Shown: positions 7,678 to 16,024 of the stretch, piece by piece
Layout: each line of letters starts with the position of its first letter
Position numbering within the stretch: the first letter of the stretch is position 1
From: an uncultured Duodenibacillus sp.
GTDB taxonomy: Bacteria > Pseudomonadota > Gammaproteobacteria > Burkholderiales > Burkholderiaceae_F
DNA length: 42,773 nt
Assembly: GCA_944390145.1 (NCBI GenBank)
Contig: CALXOY010000028.1
Coordinates: 1 to 42,773, forward strand
Direction of reading: 5' to 3'
Made by a program: the position numbers and the translations under genes
Notes under the pieces: generated by a model
Seen by the model: the letters and a program-made list of their open reading frames with translations, nothing else
What the model was told of the DNA's origin: nothing
Databases searched by the model: none

Positions 7678-7712
7678 AAATGCCTCGGAAAGCCTTTTTC
7701 CGGGGCATTTTT
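7678..7712 (+). terminator. Rho-independent terminator of the cyd-globin operon
   Basis: A 14-bp stem (AAATGCCTCGGAAA with TTTCCGGGGCATTT, one U-G pair) closes on a 5-nt loop and runs into T residues. It starts 4 nt after the globin stop. The A-rich left side means it can also serve yaeQ, which ends at 7735 on the other strand. Confidence 0.92.
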
Positions 7713-7734
7713 CTTCCTGACGCAGGCAAAGAAT

Positions 7735-8292
7735 TCAGAACACCGGCTCGCCGCGGCGCATCAAGGTCTTGATTTCAATTTCAATGTTGCGGCTCTCATC
7801 GGCAATCCAGATGACGCCGTCTTGCAGCGTGGCGGCAAACTTCATGTTGCGCGCGGCCATGGCGGCGATTTTTTCAAGATCTTCGTCGGATATCCAGCGC
7901 ACGGAAAGCTTGTCGATTTTGGAGAGATCCCCCTTGCGGGACTGCCACCAAGGCTCGATTCTGGCTTCGTCATAGGCAATCACCACCACGTCTTCGCTTT
8001 TGCCCGCGGCGCGGCGCAGCGTCTTGATGTCTGGGCAGCCCACTTCAATCCAGCGGTAAATATCGCCGGCGTCGTTTGTTTCAAACACATCCGGCTCGCC
8101 GTCGGTGGAAAGCCCTCTGCCAAACTCGGTCTTGTCCCCTGCAAAAAGAATCCACGCCATCAAGCGCAACATCATGCGCGCCGGCGTTTCAGAGGGGTGC
8201 TGGGCGATGGTTAAAGTCCTGCTGTCGTAAAAACCGCGATCAATATCACTGATGTCAACAAAGGCTTTGCAAACGGTTGCGCCAAGCGCCAT
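7735..8292 (-). CDS. yaeQ: YaeQ family protein
   Basis: From ATG at 8292 the protein is 185 residues and starts MALGATVCKAFVDISDIDRG, the typical YaeQ beginning; a GTG/ATG-like extension to 8310 is not needed. Other family features are RMMLRLMAWILFA, the DIYRWIEVGCPD segment and a C-terminal IWIADESRNIEIEIKTL. YaeQ proteins have a PD-(D/E)XK nuclease-like fold, but their cellular role is not firmly known; older links to RfaH function were disputed. The start lies one base after the stop of the AEC carrier gene, implying translational coupling. Confidence 0.93.
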   Translation of the reverse strand: MALGATVCKAFVDISDIDRGFYDSRTLTIAQHPSETPARMMLRLMAWILFAGDKTEFGRGLSTDGEPDVFETNDAGDIYRWIEVGCPDIKTLRRAAGKSEDVVVIAYDEARIEPWWQSRKGDLSKIDKLSVRWISDEDLEKIAAMAARNMKFAATLQDGVIWIADESRNIEIEIKTLMRRGEPVF

Positions 8293-8293
8293 A

Positions 8294-9241
8294 TCAGTAC
8301 CCGACTCCAAGAAGCGTCAACGTCAGCGGGACGGTGAACGCCGAAATGAATGTTGAAACAAAGATGGCGTTGCTTGCTGCACCTTCCTCGCTTTCAAACT
8401 CAGTGGCCATGATGTAGAGGTTGATTGCAACGGGCAGGCAGGCCAGCACCGTCGCGGCATGCGTCTGCACGTCGTCCAGGCCAAGGAGCATGCACAGCAC
8501 CCATACAAGGAAGGGCTGCACGGCAAGCTTCAGGACAGTGATGACGCCCGCCTTGGGCAGTGCCGCCGAAAAGCTGTGCTGCGCAAGGCCCATGCCCACC
8601 ACAATGAGCGCGCAGGGCGTCGTGGCGGTGGCAATGAGCGTTGCGCTTTTATCAATCACGCCTGGCAGCTGCAGTCCAGTAAAGCTCCACCCCGTTCCGA
8701 TGAGAATGCCCAGCACAATCGGGTTTTTGAAGATGTTCTTGAGTGCAACCAAAAACTTCTTCCAGTCGATTCTGCCACCCGTGCGCCCGAACTCTACGCA
8801 TGCCGTAGCGCTTGTCCAAAGAAGCAGAACGTTGAAGATGATCAAAAGCGAGATGGTGGGCATTGCTGCTGTACCAAGACTCGTCTGCACAATCGGAACG
8901 CCGAGCTGCACGTTGTTGCCGAAAATGCCGCCCATGCCGGTGATCACCCGACCCGTTGCGTCCTGTTTAAAAAGCCGTCCTCCCAGAAAGTTTCCGATGA
9001 TGTAGACCACGATGCAGGAGCCAAAGAACGCAATCAGCACCTTGAGGTCAACCGGAGGCCGCTCTGAAGCGTCGCTCATCAGGTGAAAAAGCATCACCGG
9101 CATCAGGAGTTTGAAAACGAACTGCGACAGAGCCTTTGTCACGCTCTGGCTGAACATCCCGATCTTCACAAGCGCCCATCCCAGAAAAACCATCAGAAAC
9201 AACGGCGCGCAAAGGGAAAGGTGGTGGAAAAAGACGTTCAT
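8294..9241 (-). CDS. AEC-family (auxin efflux carrier-like) permease
   Basis: This 315-residue integral membrane protein has about ten hydrophobic spans in the five-plus-five arrangement of AEC carriers. It has the N-terminal FLGWALVKIGMFS and the central GGIFGNNVQLGVPIVQTSLG, where the Asn-Asn-x-x-x-Gly-x-Pro pattern is characteristic, and ends SNAIFVSTFISAFTVPLTL. Bacterial members export or import organic acids such as malonate or malate; the substrate cannot be read from sequence alone. A weak GAG element precedes the ATG. It forms a two-gene unit with yaeQ. Confidence 0.88.
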   Translation of the reverse strand: MNVFFHHLSLCAPLFLMVFLGWALVKIGMFSQSVTKALSQFVFKLLMPVMLFHLMSDASERPPVDLKVLIAFFGSCIVVYIIGNFLGGRLFKQDATGRVITGMGGIFGNNVQLGVPIVQTSLGTAAMPTISLLIIFNVLLLWTSATACVEFGRTGGRIDWKKFLVALKNIFKNPIVLGILIGTGWSFTGLQLPGVIDKSATLIATATTPCALIVVGMGLAQHSFSAALPKAGVITVLKLAVQPFLVWVLCMLLGLDDVQTHAATVLACLPVAINLYIMATEFESEEGAASNAIFVSTFISAFTVPLTLTLLGVGY

Positions 9242-9311
9242 CGCAACAGCTCGGAAATCACAGCAGGCGCATTATCGGCCAATACAGAAATTTTTTCCCG
9301 AAAAATACAAA

Positions 9312-9349
9312 CCCCGAACGTTGACCGATTGCTCGATCCCCGTTCGGGG
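9312..9349 (-). terminator. Probable terminator of the FadL-type porin gene
   Basis: CCCCGAACG pairs with CGTTCGGGG across a 20-nt loop that can form an inner hairpin. On the minus strand the stem is followed by TTTGTATTTTT. It lies about 40 nt after the porin stop codon. Confidence 0.7.
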
Positions 9350-9387
9350 CTCCGTTCTTCGCTTGACAATAAGGCAATCAAGCGAAA

Positions 9388-10623
9388 TTAGAACTTGTAG
9401 ACCAGCTGGACGCCGAAGAGGTAGGCGTCAAGTTTGTCGAAGCGGCCGGCTTTCTGAGATCCAACCTTTTGATCTTCGTACAAGTCGCGTTCGCCGGTGC
9501 CATGCAGCATGGCGGCGGACACATCAATCTGCAGGTTGTCGGTTGCCTTAAAAGAGGAACCGAGGGCAAACCACCAGCGGTCGGCATCCGGAATGATGGC
9601 CGTACGGTATTCTGGATCATCGATTGGCGAGGTTTCATAACCGATGCCGGCGCGGAATGTCCACCAGTTGGTGAAGCGCAGGTCAGCGCCGACGGAGAAG
9701 AGGTAGGTGTCCTGCCATTTATTGGTCACTTTGTTACTGAGTTGCGGGTTAGGTCCCTTGATTTCAAGCTCATCAAAGCTCGACCAGTCCGTCCAACGGA
9801 AAGTAGCATACAAACTCAGAAGCTCGTTAACATCCCAAGCAGCAGTCGCCATCGCCCAGGCAGGAGTGGAAATGGTTGCAGTTGCTGCGTGCGTAGCTCC
9901 CATAAGGTCAACAATTTCATCGTTATTACTCAAAGTAATATCGCCATCTGCATTGTGATTAACTTTGGAGCGATAGGCTAGACCAAAACGCAAATTTTCT
10001 AAAGGAGACCACATCAATCCAACATTGAACCCCCATGCAATGCTGTCCGCATCAATCTCACTGTTCACAGTACCGAACAGGCCCTTATCTATGGCCATCT
10101 TCAAATCCGCCTTGGCGTACTGAATCGACATGCCGGCGCCGATGCTGAGCTTCTCGGAAACCTTCCAGGCTACGTTCGGGTTGAAGTCAAATGTCAGAAC
10201 CTCCGCAGAGATACCGCGGTTCCCCAACTTCCAGTCATCGGCATATTCTGTACCCATGCCAAACGGCACGGTCATGGCAAGACCCACCCACATGCTGTCG
10301 TTCAACTGGTGGGAGATGTAGCCATGCGGAATGGCCTGCGTGTTGTATTGGCCGTTTTCAGAGGTGCCGTCATCTCCTTTGTAGTCAAGGTCCAGCCCCA
10401 CAGCCACAAAGCCGGCCTGAATCTGGGTGCCCGGGTGCAAGGTCATCGTGGCGGGGTTGTAGTAGACGCCGGAAATATCAGTACCGTCAACGCCCACGCC
10501 GGCGTAGGCACGGCCCAAGGCACCGGCGGACTGTTCGGTCAGCATGAAGCCTGCCGCATGAGCGGCGGAGGCGGCGCAGACTGCCATTACGGCGGCAGCT
10601 GCCGCCTTCATCGTCATCTTCAC
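9388..10623 (-). CDS. OmpP1/FadL/TodX-family outer-membrane transporter
   Basis: From GTG at 10623 (GGAG 8 nt upstream) the product is 411 residues: a signal peptide MKMTMKAAAAAVMAVCAASA cleaved after AHA, then the mature start AGFMLTEQSAGALGRAYAG that marks the FadL family. The rest alternates short beta strands, with many aromatic belt residues, and ends in YLFGVQLVYKF with the terminal Phe of outer-membrane beta-barrels. Family members let hydrophobic compounds such as long-chain fatty acids or aromatics cross the outer membrane. The gene is monocistronic, with its own terminator. The frame continues upstream to 10668, but that extension would precede the signal peptide and is unlikely. 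Confidence 0.92.
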   Translation of the reverse strand: MKMTMKAAAAAVMAVCAASAAHAAGFMLTEQSAGALGRAYAGVGVDGTDISGVYYNPATMTLHPGTQIQAGFVAVGLDLDYKGDDGTSENGQYNTQAIPHGYISHQLNDSMWVGLAMTVPFGMGTEYADDWKLGNRGISAEVLTFDFNPNVAWKVSEKLSIGAGMSIQYAKADLKMAIDKGLFGTVNSEIDADSIAWGFNVGLMWSPLENLRFGLAYRSKVNHNADGDITLSNNDEIVDLMGATHAATATISTPAWAMATAAWDVNELLSLYATFRWTDWSSFDELEIKGPNPQLSNKVTNKWQDTYLFSVGADLRFTNWWTFRAGIGYETSPIDDPEYRTAIIPDADRWWFALGSSFKATDNLQIDVSAAMLHGTGERDLYEDQKVGSQKAGRFDKLDAYLFGVQLVYKF

Positions 10624-10816
10624 GATTGTGTCTCCAATGGTGTCAAGAAACGGGCTTATTGAAGACAAGCCAAAAGACCGGCTCGTCTCCGAACCGGTTC
10701 TTCAAAAAACCCGGATTGTTGTTTTCGCTGAAGCGAACCGGAAGGCCCGCAGCGGACATGAAAAAATCCAAGCGTATTGTGACGGCGGAAGACTTTTTAT
10801 GCCGGGCCTTCAAACT

Positions 10817-10828
10817 AGGGTTTTCCCT
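10817..10828. promoter_or_regulatory. AGGG-TTTT-CCCT inverted repeat upstream of the FadL-type gene
   Basis: A short perfect inverted repeat (AGGG, four T, CCCT) lies about 195 bp upstream of the porin start, between the DUF4870-like gene and the porin. It is the only clear symmetric element in this 233-bp gap. A regulator cannot be named from the sequence, and a site this short may be chance. Confidence 0.35.
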
Positions 10829-10856
10829 TTAATCATCCTTTCAGATGAGCCGCCTT

Positions 10857-11279
10857 TCACGCAATGGGCTTGCCGTTCCAAAGGCGGATCGCACCACGGA
10901 TGATGCGGTAGCCCACCCAGATGCTCATGATGAAAAAGCCCACAAACCAGATCGCCAGACCGACGTAGACAAGTGAAAGCACCAGCCCGACAAGCCCCAC
11001 AAGGCAGGCAAAGCCGAAGGCGTACCAGAACGTGCGGATCTGCCAGGAGAAGTGGCTTTCCACGTACGTTCCCCTGGCGTCCGAGCGCATCACATAGTTG
11101 AGGATCACCGCCACGATGGAGGGCCAGCCGAAAAGAAAAGCTCCGACGATGGACGCACCGGTTGCCACGCCGATGATTATGGACAGGGCGTGCAGGCCGT
11201 AGACAACCTTCGCCACCACCACCGATGACGAATCCGGAGGCAATTTGACGTCCACTTGCTGGGGGAGATTTTCAGTCAT
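10857..11279 (-). CDS. DUF4870-like small membrane protein
   Basis: From ATG at 11279 the protein has 140 residues: a short polar N-terminus with PPDSSS, then three to four hydrophobic segments (about 22-50, 72-100 and 104-125). The order GWPSIVAVILNYVMRSDARG-ESHFSWQIRTFWY and the ending GYRIIRGAIRLWNGKP are typical of small DUF4870-type inner-membrane proteins common in Proteobacteria. The function is unknown. The frame runs back to 11354, but the extra residues look non-native and no ribosome site supports them. The gene is divergent from the C69 dipeptidase. Confidence 0.75.
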   Translation of the reverse strand: MTENLPQQVDVKLPPDSSSVVVAKVVYGLHALSIIIGVATGASIVGAFLFGWPSIVAVILNYVMRSDARGTYVESHFSWQIRTFWYAFGFACLVGLVGLVLSLVYVGLAIWFVGFFIMSIWVGYRIIRGAIRLWNGKPIA

Positions 11280-11495
11280 GGGGGTTTCTTGCAGCTGCTG
11301 GTTTCTGTCATTATAGGAAACGTTTGCCGGCCGCCCTTCGGCGAAATTACGCATTTTGACAATACCTTTCCATTTATCTATTCGTTGAAATATTGAATTT
11401 CCAACTTATGTTTTTCGCAAAAAGGGGCAGATAATGACCCGTGTAAATCGCGTCGGTCGACGCAGTTCGCAACGCTCCATTGAGGTCATCGCCAA

Positions 11496-13343
11496 ATGAC
11501 TTTCCAAAAATCTCTTCTTGCCTGTGCAGCCACTGCTGCCATCGCCGCCCTTTCCGTGAACGCCTTCGCCTGCTCAACCGTTGTCGTCGGCAAGGCTGTC
11601 TCCGCAACCGGCCACATCATCGTCGGCCACAACGAAGACAACGGCGGACGCATCTTCAACCCGCAGTACTATGTGCCGCCCGCCAAGCACAAGGCCGGTG
11701 AAATGATCACCTACGAGCCCACGGCCGCCAAGATTCCGCAGGTTGCCGAAACGCTCGGCTTCTACTGGTCCCAGACGCTGGATCCCAACGGCTCGTCCTT
11801 CTCCGACGGTTTTGTCAATGACGCGGGCGTCGTCATCGTCTCGAACGCCTGCACCGGCATTTACGATGCGGATCAGAAGCTCAAGGGCGGCGGCATCGGC
11901 TACGGCATCCGCCGCCTGATGGCCGAGCGCGCCCACACCGCACGTGAAGCAATCGACATCGCCATCAAGCTGCTCGGCGAATACGGCTACTTCTCCGAAG
12001 GCCGCACCTACACGGTGGCCGACAACAACGAAGCCTGGCAGATCGCCATTCACAAGGGCAACACCTGGGTTGCACGCCGCATCCAGGACAACGAGATCAC
12101 CTACATCCCGAACAACTTCATGATCGGCGTGGTTGATGCAACCGACACGAAGAATGTGATCGTGGCCCCGGGCCTCATCGAGCGCTCCATCAAGAACGGC
12201 CGCTACAAGCCCGCCAAGGCAGGCGTCTACACCGACTTCAACTACCGCCTCGCGGTTCAGCCGCCGGAAAGGCGCGCTGCTGAATACAACCGCAGCCGCA
12301 ATTCGCTTGCCTGGGAATTCATCACCGGCAAGAAGATCACCGATCCGGAGCAGTTCCCCTACAGCGCCACGCCCCAGCGCAAGTTCGGCGTGGCTGACGT
12401 CGAAGCCATCCTGCGCCTGCATGAACCGTCCATCGGCGACGATCCGGGCTGGTATCACCACAACGGCTTTGGCACGTGCCGTCCGACCACGCACGAGTCC
12501 GTCGTCTTTGAGCTTGATCCCACGCCGGAACTCATCACCGCCTTCCGCGCCTATGCGCGTCCGTGCGAATCGCCCTACGTGCCTGGATTCCCGCTTGCAA
12601 AGCCCGGCAACACCCAGAACTTTATGAGCTGGCAGGAAGCCACCGCCGAGCAGTTCAACGCCCGCGACGGCCGCTTCAGCTACCACGCGGAATTTGCCTC
12701 CACCCCCTTCATCAACCACGCCAATGTGCTGGAGTATCAGTGGGGTGATCAGCAGGGCGCCCGCGACATCATCCGCACGCTCGAGGAAAACTGGATGGCC
12801 GACCGCGCCGCTGTCTACGCACAGGCTCGCGCTGCGATGAAGGTTTCCAAGGCAAAGGCCGTGGACATCCTTCACAACTTCAACGTGCAGAAGCTGCAGG
12901 AGGCCCAGGGCGCCGTCAACCGCAACCTCTCGAGCATTGCGCCGCACAAGATCGCCGTGCTTGCCAAGGAAGTCGACCCGAAGAGCACCGGTTCGGTGCG
13001 CATTGCACTGCTTTCCGATCCGCTGCTTGACGCCACCACGATTGACCGCGACAAGACCTTTGCCGGTCCGAGCCGCGCCTCCACTGTGGCGGCCGTTGTC
13101 ATGAGCAACCTTGCCAAGCCCACGGCCTTTGAAGAAAAGGACGTCAACGGCGACGGCAAGAAGGATCTTGTGATGAGCTTCTCACAAAAGGATCTCACCA
13201 AGTACATGATGCCCGGCGCAGTTTGGGATACGTACCTCTACACCTCCACGGCTGGAAAGCGCATCTGCGCCTTTGACACCGTCAAGGTAAAGGGCCAGAC
13301 CAACAAGAAGTACTCCAACGCTGAACGCGGTCACGACCGTTAA
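11496..13343 (+). CDS. Secreted C69-family dipeptidase with Ca-loop C-terminal domain
   Basis: The 615-residue protein starts with a signal peptide (about 1-25, ending NAFA). Cleavage exposes Cys26 in ACSTVVVGKAVSATG, the N-terminal nucleophile expected of peptidase family C69 (PepD-like). The C69 core continues through HNEDNGGR, a GYFSEGRTYTVADNNEAWQI segment and roughly residue 480. A region from about 500 follows, containing DVNGDGKKD (549-557), a DxNxDxxxD calcium-loop pattern, then LVMSFSQKDL. This tail is not part of the usual dipeptidase. Export implies periplasmic or outer-surface peptide breakdown, sensible for an amino-acid-using organism. GAGG lies 10 nt upstream of the ATG; a TTGACA at 11356-11361 may be part of a promoter. 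Confidence 0.88.
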   Translation: MTFQKSLLACAATAAIAALSVNAFACSTVVVGKAVSATGHIIVGHNEDNGGRIFNPQYYVPPAKHKAGEMITYEPTAAKIPQVAETLGFYWSQTLDPNGSSFSDGFVNDAGVVIVSNACTGIYDADQKLKGGGIGYGIRRLMAERAHTAREAIDIAIKLLGEYGYFSEGRTYTVADNNEAWQIAIHKGNTWVARRIQDNEITYIPNNFMIGVVDATDTKNVIVAPGLIERSIKNGRYKPAKAGVYTDFNYRLAVQPPERRAAEYNRSRNSLAWEFITGKKITDPEQFPYSATPQRKFGVADVEAILRLHEPSIGDDPGWYHHNGFGTCRPTTHESVVFELDPTPELITAFRAYARPCESPYVPGFPLAKPGNTQNFMSWQEATAEQFNARDGRFSYHAEFASTPFINHANVLEYQWGDQQGARDIIRTLEENWMADRAAVYAQARAAMKVSKAKAVDILHNFNVQKLQEAQGAVNRNLSSIAPHKIAVLAKEVDPKSTGSVRIALLSDPLLDATTIDRDKTFAGPSRASTVAAVVMSNLAKPTAFEEKDVNGDGKKDLVMSFSQKDLTKYMMPGAVWDTYLYTSTAGKRICAFDTVKVKGQTNKKYSNAERGHDR

Positions 13344-13370
13344 GCGTTAAAGACTTCCGACGCCGTTTGA

Positions 13371-13408
13371 AAACTCCCCGGCCGCCTGCAAGGGCTGCCG
13401 GGGAGTTT
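13371..13408. terminator. Bidirectional terminator between dipeptidase and ppk1
   Basis: AAACTCCCCGGC pairs perfectly with GCCGGGGAGTTT across a 14-nt loop, and each arm supplies A/T ends. It lies 27 nt after the dipeptidase stop and 20 nt after the ppk1 stop on the other strand, so it probably serves both. Confidence 0.88.
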
Positions 13409-13428
13409 GCTGTTGTGAAATGCTGGTA

Positions 13429-15738
13429 TCAGCGCTTTAAGAGATTGAGCACACGCTTGATGTGGCTTTGCGAATCCATCGGCGCCTCGCCGGGCTCGCG
13501 CACAATCTTACGGTAGTCGCCGTTGCTCAGAAGCTCCCAGGCATGCGTGTTGTCGGCAAGCTGCGGCTCAACGATCTGCTTGAGGATGTTGTCCATCAAG
13601 TTCTTGTCGAGCACCGGAGCGAGCACTTCGATGCGGCCATTGAGGTTGCGCGTCATCATGTCGGCGCTGCCCACGTACATCTGCGGCTCTCCGCCGTGCT
13701 CGAAGTAGTAGATGCGGGCGTGCTCGAGCAGTTCACCCACAATCGAGTGAACGGTGATCGTCTCCGACACATTCTTGATGCCGGGCCGCAGCGAGCAGAT
13801 GCCGCGCACCACGCATTCGATCTTGACGCCAGCGCGGCTTGCCTCATAGAGCTCGCGCACAATGCCCTGATCAACAAGCTGGTTGCACTTCATGATGATG
13901 TGCCCGCCGCCACCGTTGGCGCGGTGCAGTTCGGCCTCTTCACGGATCAGCCGCGTGATGTTGGCCCGCAGGTGATTGGGCGACACAAAGATGCGGCGGT
14001 AGTTGTCGATGATGCCGAAGCCGGTCATGACATTGAAGAGATCCTGCACATCGCTGCAGATGTCGTCGCGGGCGGTGAAAAGCCCCAGGTCGGTGTAGAT
14101 CTTCGCCGACGAAGCGTTGTAGTTGCCGGTGCCGATGTGAGCATAGCGACGCATGCCCTTGGGCTCGCGGCGAACCACCAGGCAAAGCTTGGCATGGATC
14201 TTGAGGCCGGCAAAGCCGTAGACCACGTTGACGCCGGCGCGTTCAAGCTCCTCGGCCCAGTTGATGTTCTGCTCCTCGTCAAAGCGCGCCTTGAGTTCGA
14301 CCACGGCCGTTACCTGTTTGCCGCGGCGGCGGGCCTCCAGAAGGCTTCTCACAATGGGCGAGTCGCTGCCGCAGCGGTACAGCGTCTGCTTGATGGCGAC
14401 CACATCCGGGTCGACGGCTGCAAGATGCAGGAAGCGCAGCACGCAGCCGAAGCTGTCATAGGGGTGAAACACCATCAGGTCGCGCTCGCGGATCGCGGCA
14501 AAGAGGTCTTCCTCGGGCTCAAAGGGCGTCGGGGTGTTGGCGCGAAACGGCGGATACTTCAGCGCGGGCTTGTCAATTTTCATCAGGCGCATGAAGTCGT
14601 TGAAGGCAAGCGGCATCTTCAGGCGCACCACCTGCGAGGGATGCACGTCAAGGTGGCTGATCAGGAAGTCCTGCAGGGCAACCGGCATGCCGCGAGCCAG
14701 CTCCACGCGCACGATGGAGCCGAAGCGGCGCTGCTCGACATAGTCGCGCACGGCGGCAAGAAGATCGTCGGCCTCGTCCTCTTCAATCTCCCCGTCGGTG
14801 TTGCGGGTGACGCGGAACATGCCGTAGTTTTTGACCTTGTAGCCCGGGAAAAGCGAACCCATGCGATTGGCAACGAGATCCTCCACCATGAGAATGTCGC
14901 CTTCTCCGGAGGCAAAGTCAATCGCTTCGTCCCCGGTCAAATCCCTCGGGACGAACAAAAAGCGCGGCACGTTGTTGGGATTCTTCAGGCGCGCGAAATA
15001 GGCCTTCGTATCGTTGGGATCGGTGCTGCGCAGCTCAATCACAAAGTTGATGCTGCGGCTGGAGATCATCGGGAAGGGGCGGCCGGCGTCCACGCCCTGG
15101 GGCGTCAGAACCGGCAGGATCTCGTTTTCAAAATACTTGTCGACCATCTGACGGCGCACGCCGGTGAGCTCGTCGTAGGTGATGAAGTGCACGTCCTTTT
15201 TCTCCAGGGACGGCTTGAGATCCCTAAACCAGAGGTCCTCGGCTTCGTCAAGCAGCTCGCCCACGCGGCGGCGGATCTCCACGAGCTGACGGGCGGGCGG
15301 CATCTTGTCGGGCCCGGTCGGCAGCACGTTGCTGCGCGCCTGACGCTGCAGGTTCATGACGCGAACCATGTAGAACTCGTCGAGATTGTTAAAGAAGATC
15401 GCAAGGAACATCACGCGGTTTAAAAGCGGAACCTTGCGGTCCTCGGCGGTCTCAAGCACCTTGCGGTCGAATTCGATCCAGCTGATCTCGCGGTTGGTAT
15501 AAAGCGACGGGGAGTCCAGATCCACAGCAGCGGGCTTTTCGGCCTTTGCCGCCGCGGCCTTCCTGACAGCAGGCTTCTTGGCCGCCGTTTTCTTGGCCGT
15601 GCGCCGGGCCGGCGTCTTGGTCTTGTCCTTTTCCTCAACAGCCTGCGTCTGAGGCTGCGCCGCAGCTTCCTTTTCCGGAGCAGAAACCGCCGGCTTCTCG
15701 AGCTGTTCCTTATCCTGGCTGGCGCTGTTTTCTGTCAC
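13429..15738 (-). CDS. ppk1: Polyphosphate kinase 1 with Ala/Lys-rich N-terminal tail
   Basis: This 769-residue enzyme polymerises the gamma-phosphate of ATP into polyphosphate. The catalytic core starts near residue 79 (LYTNREISWIEFDRKVL) and includes the NNLDEFYMVRV segment, the phospholipase D-like histidine motif GLKIHAKLCLVVRRE, IGTGNYNASSAKIYTDLGL, and the second half ARIYYFEHGG with GSADMMTRNLNGRIEV. Residues 1-76 are an added tail: acidic and Gln-rich first, then Lys/Ala/Pro repeats (TAKKTAAKKPAVRKAAAAK) like those of H1- or AlgP-type DNA-binding tails. Translation starts at GTG (15738) with GGGAG 7 nt upstream. The gene is divergent from a two-component system. Confidence 0.96.
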   Translation of the reverse strand: MTENSASQDKEQLEKPAVSAPEKEAAAQPQTQAVEEKDKTKTPARRTAKKTAAKKPAVRKAAAAKAEKPAAVDLDSPSLYTNREISWIEFDRKVLETAEDRKVPLLNRVMFLAIFFNNLDEFYMVRVMNLQRQARSNVLPTGPDKMPPARQLVEIRRRVGELLDEAEDLWFRDLKPSLEKKDVHFITYDELTGVRRQMVDKYFENEILPVLTPQGVDAGRPFPMISSRSINFVIELRSTDPNDTKAYFARLKNPNNVPRFLFVPRDLTGDEAIDFASGEGDILMVEDLVANRMGSLFPGYKVKNYGMFRVTRNTDGEIEEDEADDLLAAVRDYVEQRRFGSIVRVELARGMPVALQDFLISHLDVHPSQVVRLKMPLAFNDFMRLMKIDKPALKYPPFRANTPTPFEPEEDLFAAIRERDLMVFHPYDSFGCVLRFLHLAAVDPDVVAIKQTLYRCGSDSPIVRSLLEARRRGKQVTAVVELKARFDEEQNINWAEELERAGVNVVYGFAGLKIHAKLCLVVRREPKGMRRYAHIGTGNYNASSAKIYTDLGLFTARDDICSDVQDLFNVMTGFGIIDNYRRIFVSPNHLRANITRLIREEAELHRANGGGGHIIMKCNQLVDQGIVRELYEASRAGVKIECVVRGICSLRPGIKNVSETITVHSIVGELLEHARIYYFEHGGEPQMYVGSADMMTRNLNGRIEVLAPVLDKNLMDNILKQIVEPQLADNTHAWELLSNGDYRKIVREPGEAPMDSQSHIKRVLNLLKR

Positions 15739-15890
15739 GTTCTCTCTCCCTTCTTAGCAAAGCAAAAACAAATAGTGAAACGTATTTTGCAACGCTATTT
15801 TTTCGATTTTATTACAAGGTTTTCGGGCTCAACCGCAGTTGCATTCGATCTTGCCCGGGCCTGTGTGCAATGTTTCACATGAAACCATTG

Positions 15891-15942
15891 CAGGCGCGTT
15901 CAGGCTCAATTCAGGCGGGCAAACAAGGATTCGCGTTATGAT
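15891..15942 (+). promoter_or_regulatory. Candidate OmpR-family-controlled promoter with CAGGC direct repeats
   Basis: CAGGC occurs at 15891, 15901 and 15912; the last two extend to TTCAGGC repeats exactly 11 bp apart (15899-15905 and 15910-15916). A -10 element TATGAT sits at 15937-15942, so the expected -35 position (15914-15919, with no consensus sequence) is covered by the last repeat. Direct half-sites one helical turn apart over a poor -35 are the normal layout for OmpR/PmrA-type activation, which suggests autoregulation of the adjacent response-regulator gene. The rest of 15739-16024 shows no gene. Confidence 0.55.
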
Positions 15943-16024
15943 TGAGCGACCACACTTTTGACCGGCGGCGCCCCTATATAAGGGATGCTTTTTGACGCGC
16001 CGCACTTGCCTATACGTAATTACG

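Noticed and set aside
10758-10832. 24-codon open frame (MKKSKRIVTAEDF...) upstream of the porin
   Set aside because: No ribosome site, no membrane or signal features, and too short to support as a gene.
13462-15423. 653-residue open frame on the plus strand opposite ppk1
   Set aside because: It is antisense to a clearly conserved gene, has a His/Ala/Val-rich composition typical of shadow frames in GC-rich DNA, and shows no domain.
15971-15984. CCCCTATATAAGGG as a promoter or operator before the response-regulator gene
   Set aside because: TATATA is only 11 bp from the nearest TTGACC, and the symmetry is imperfect; the TATGAT at 15937 with direct repeats is a better candidate.
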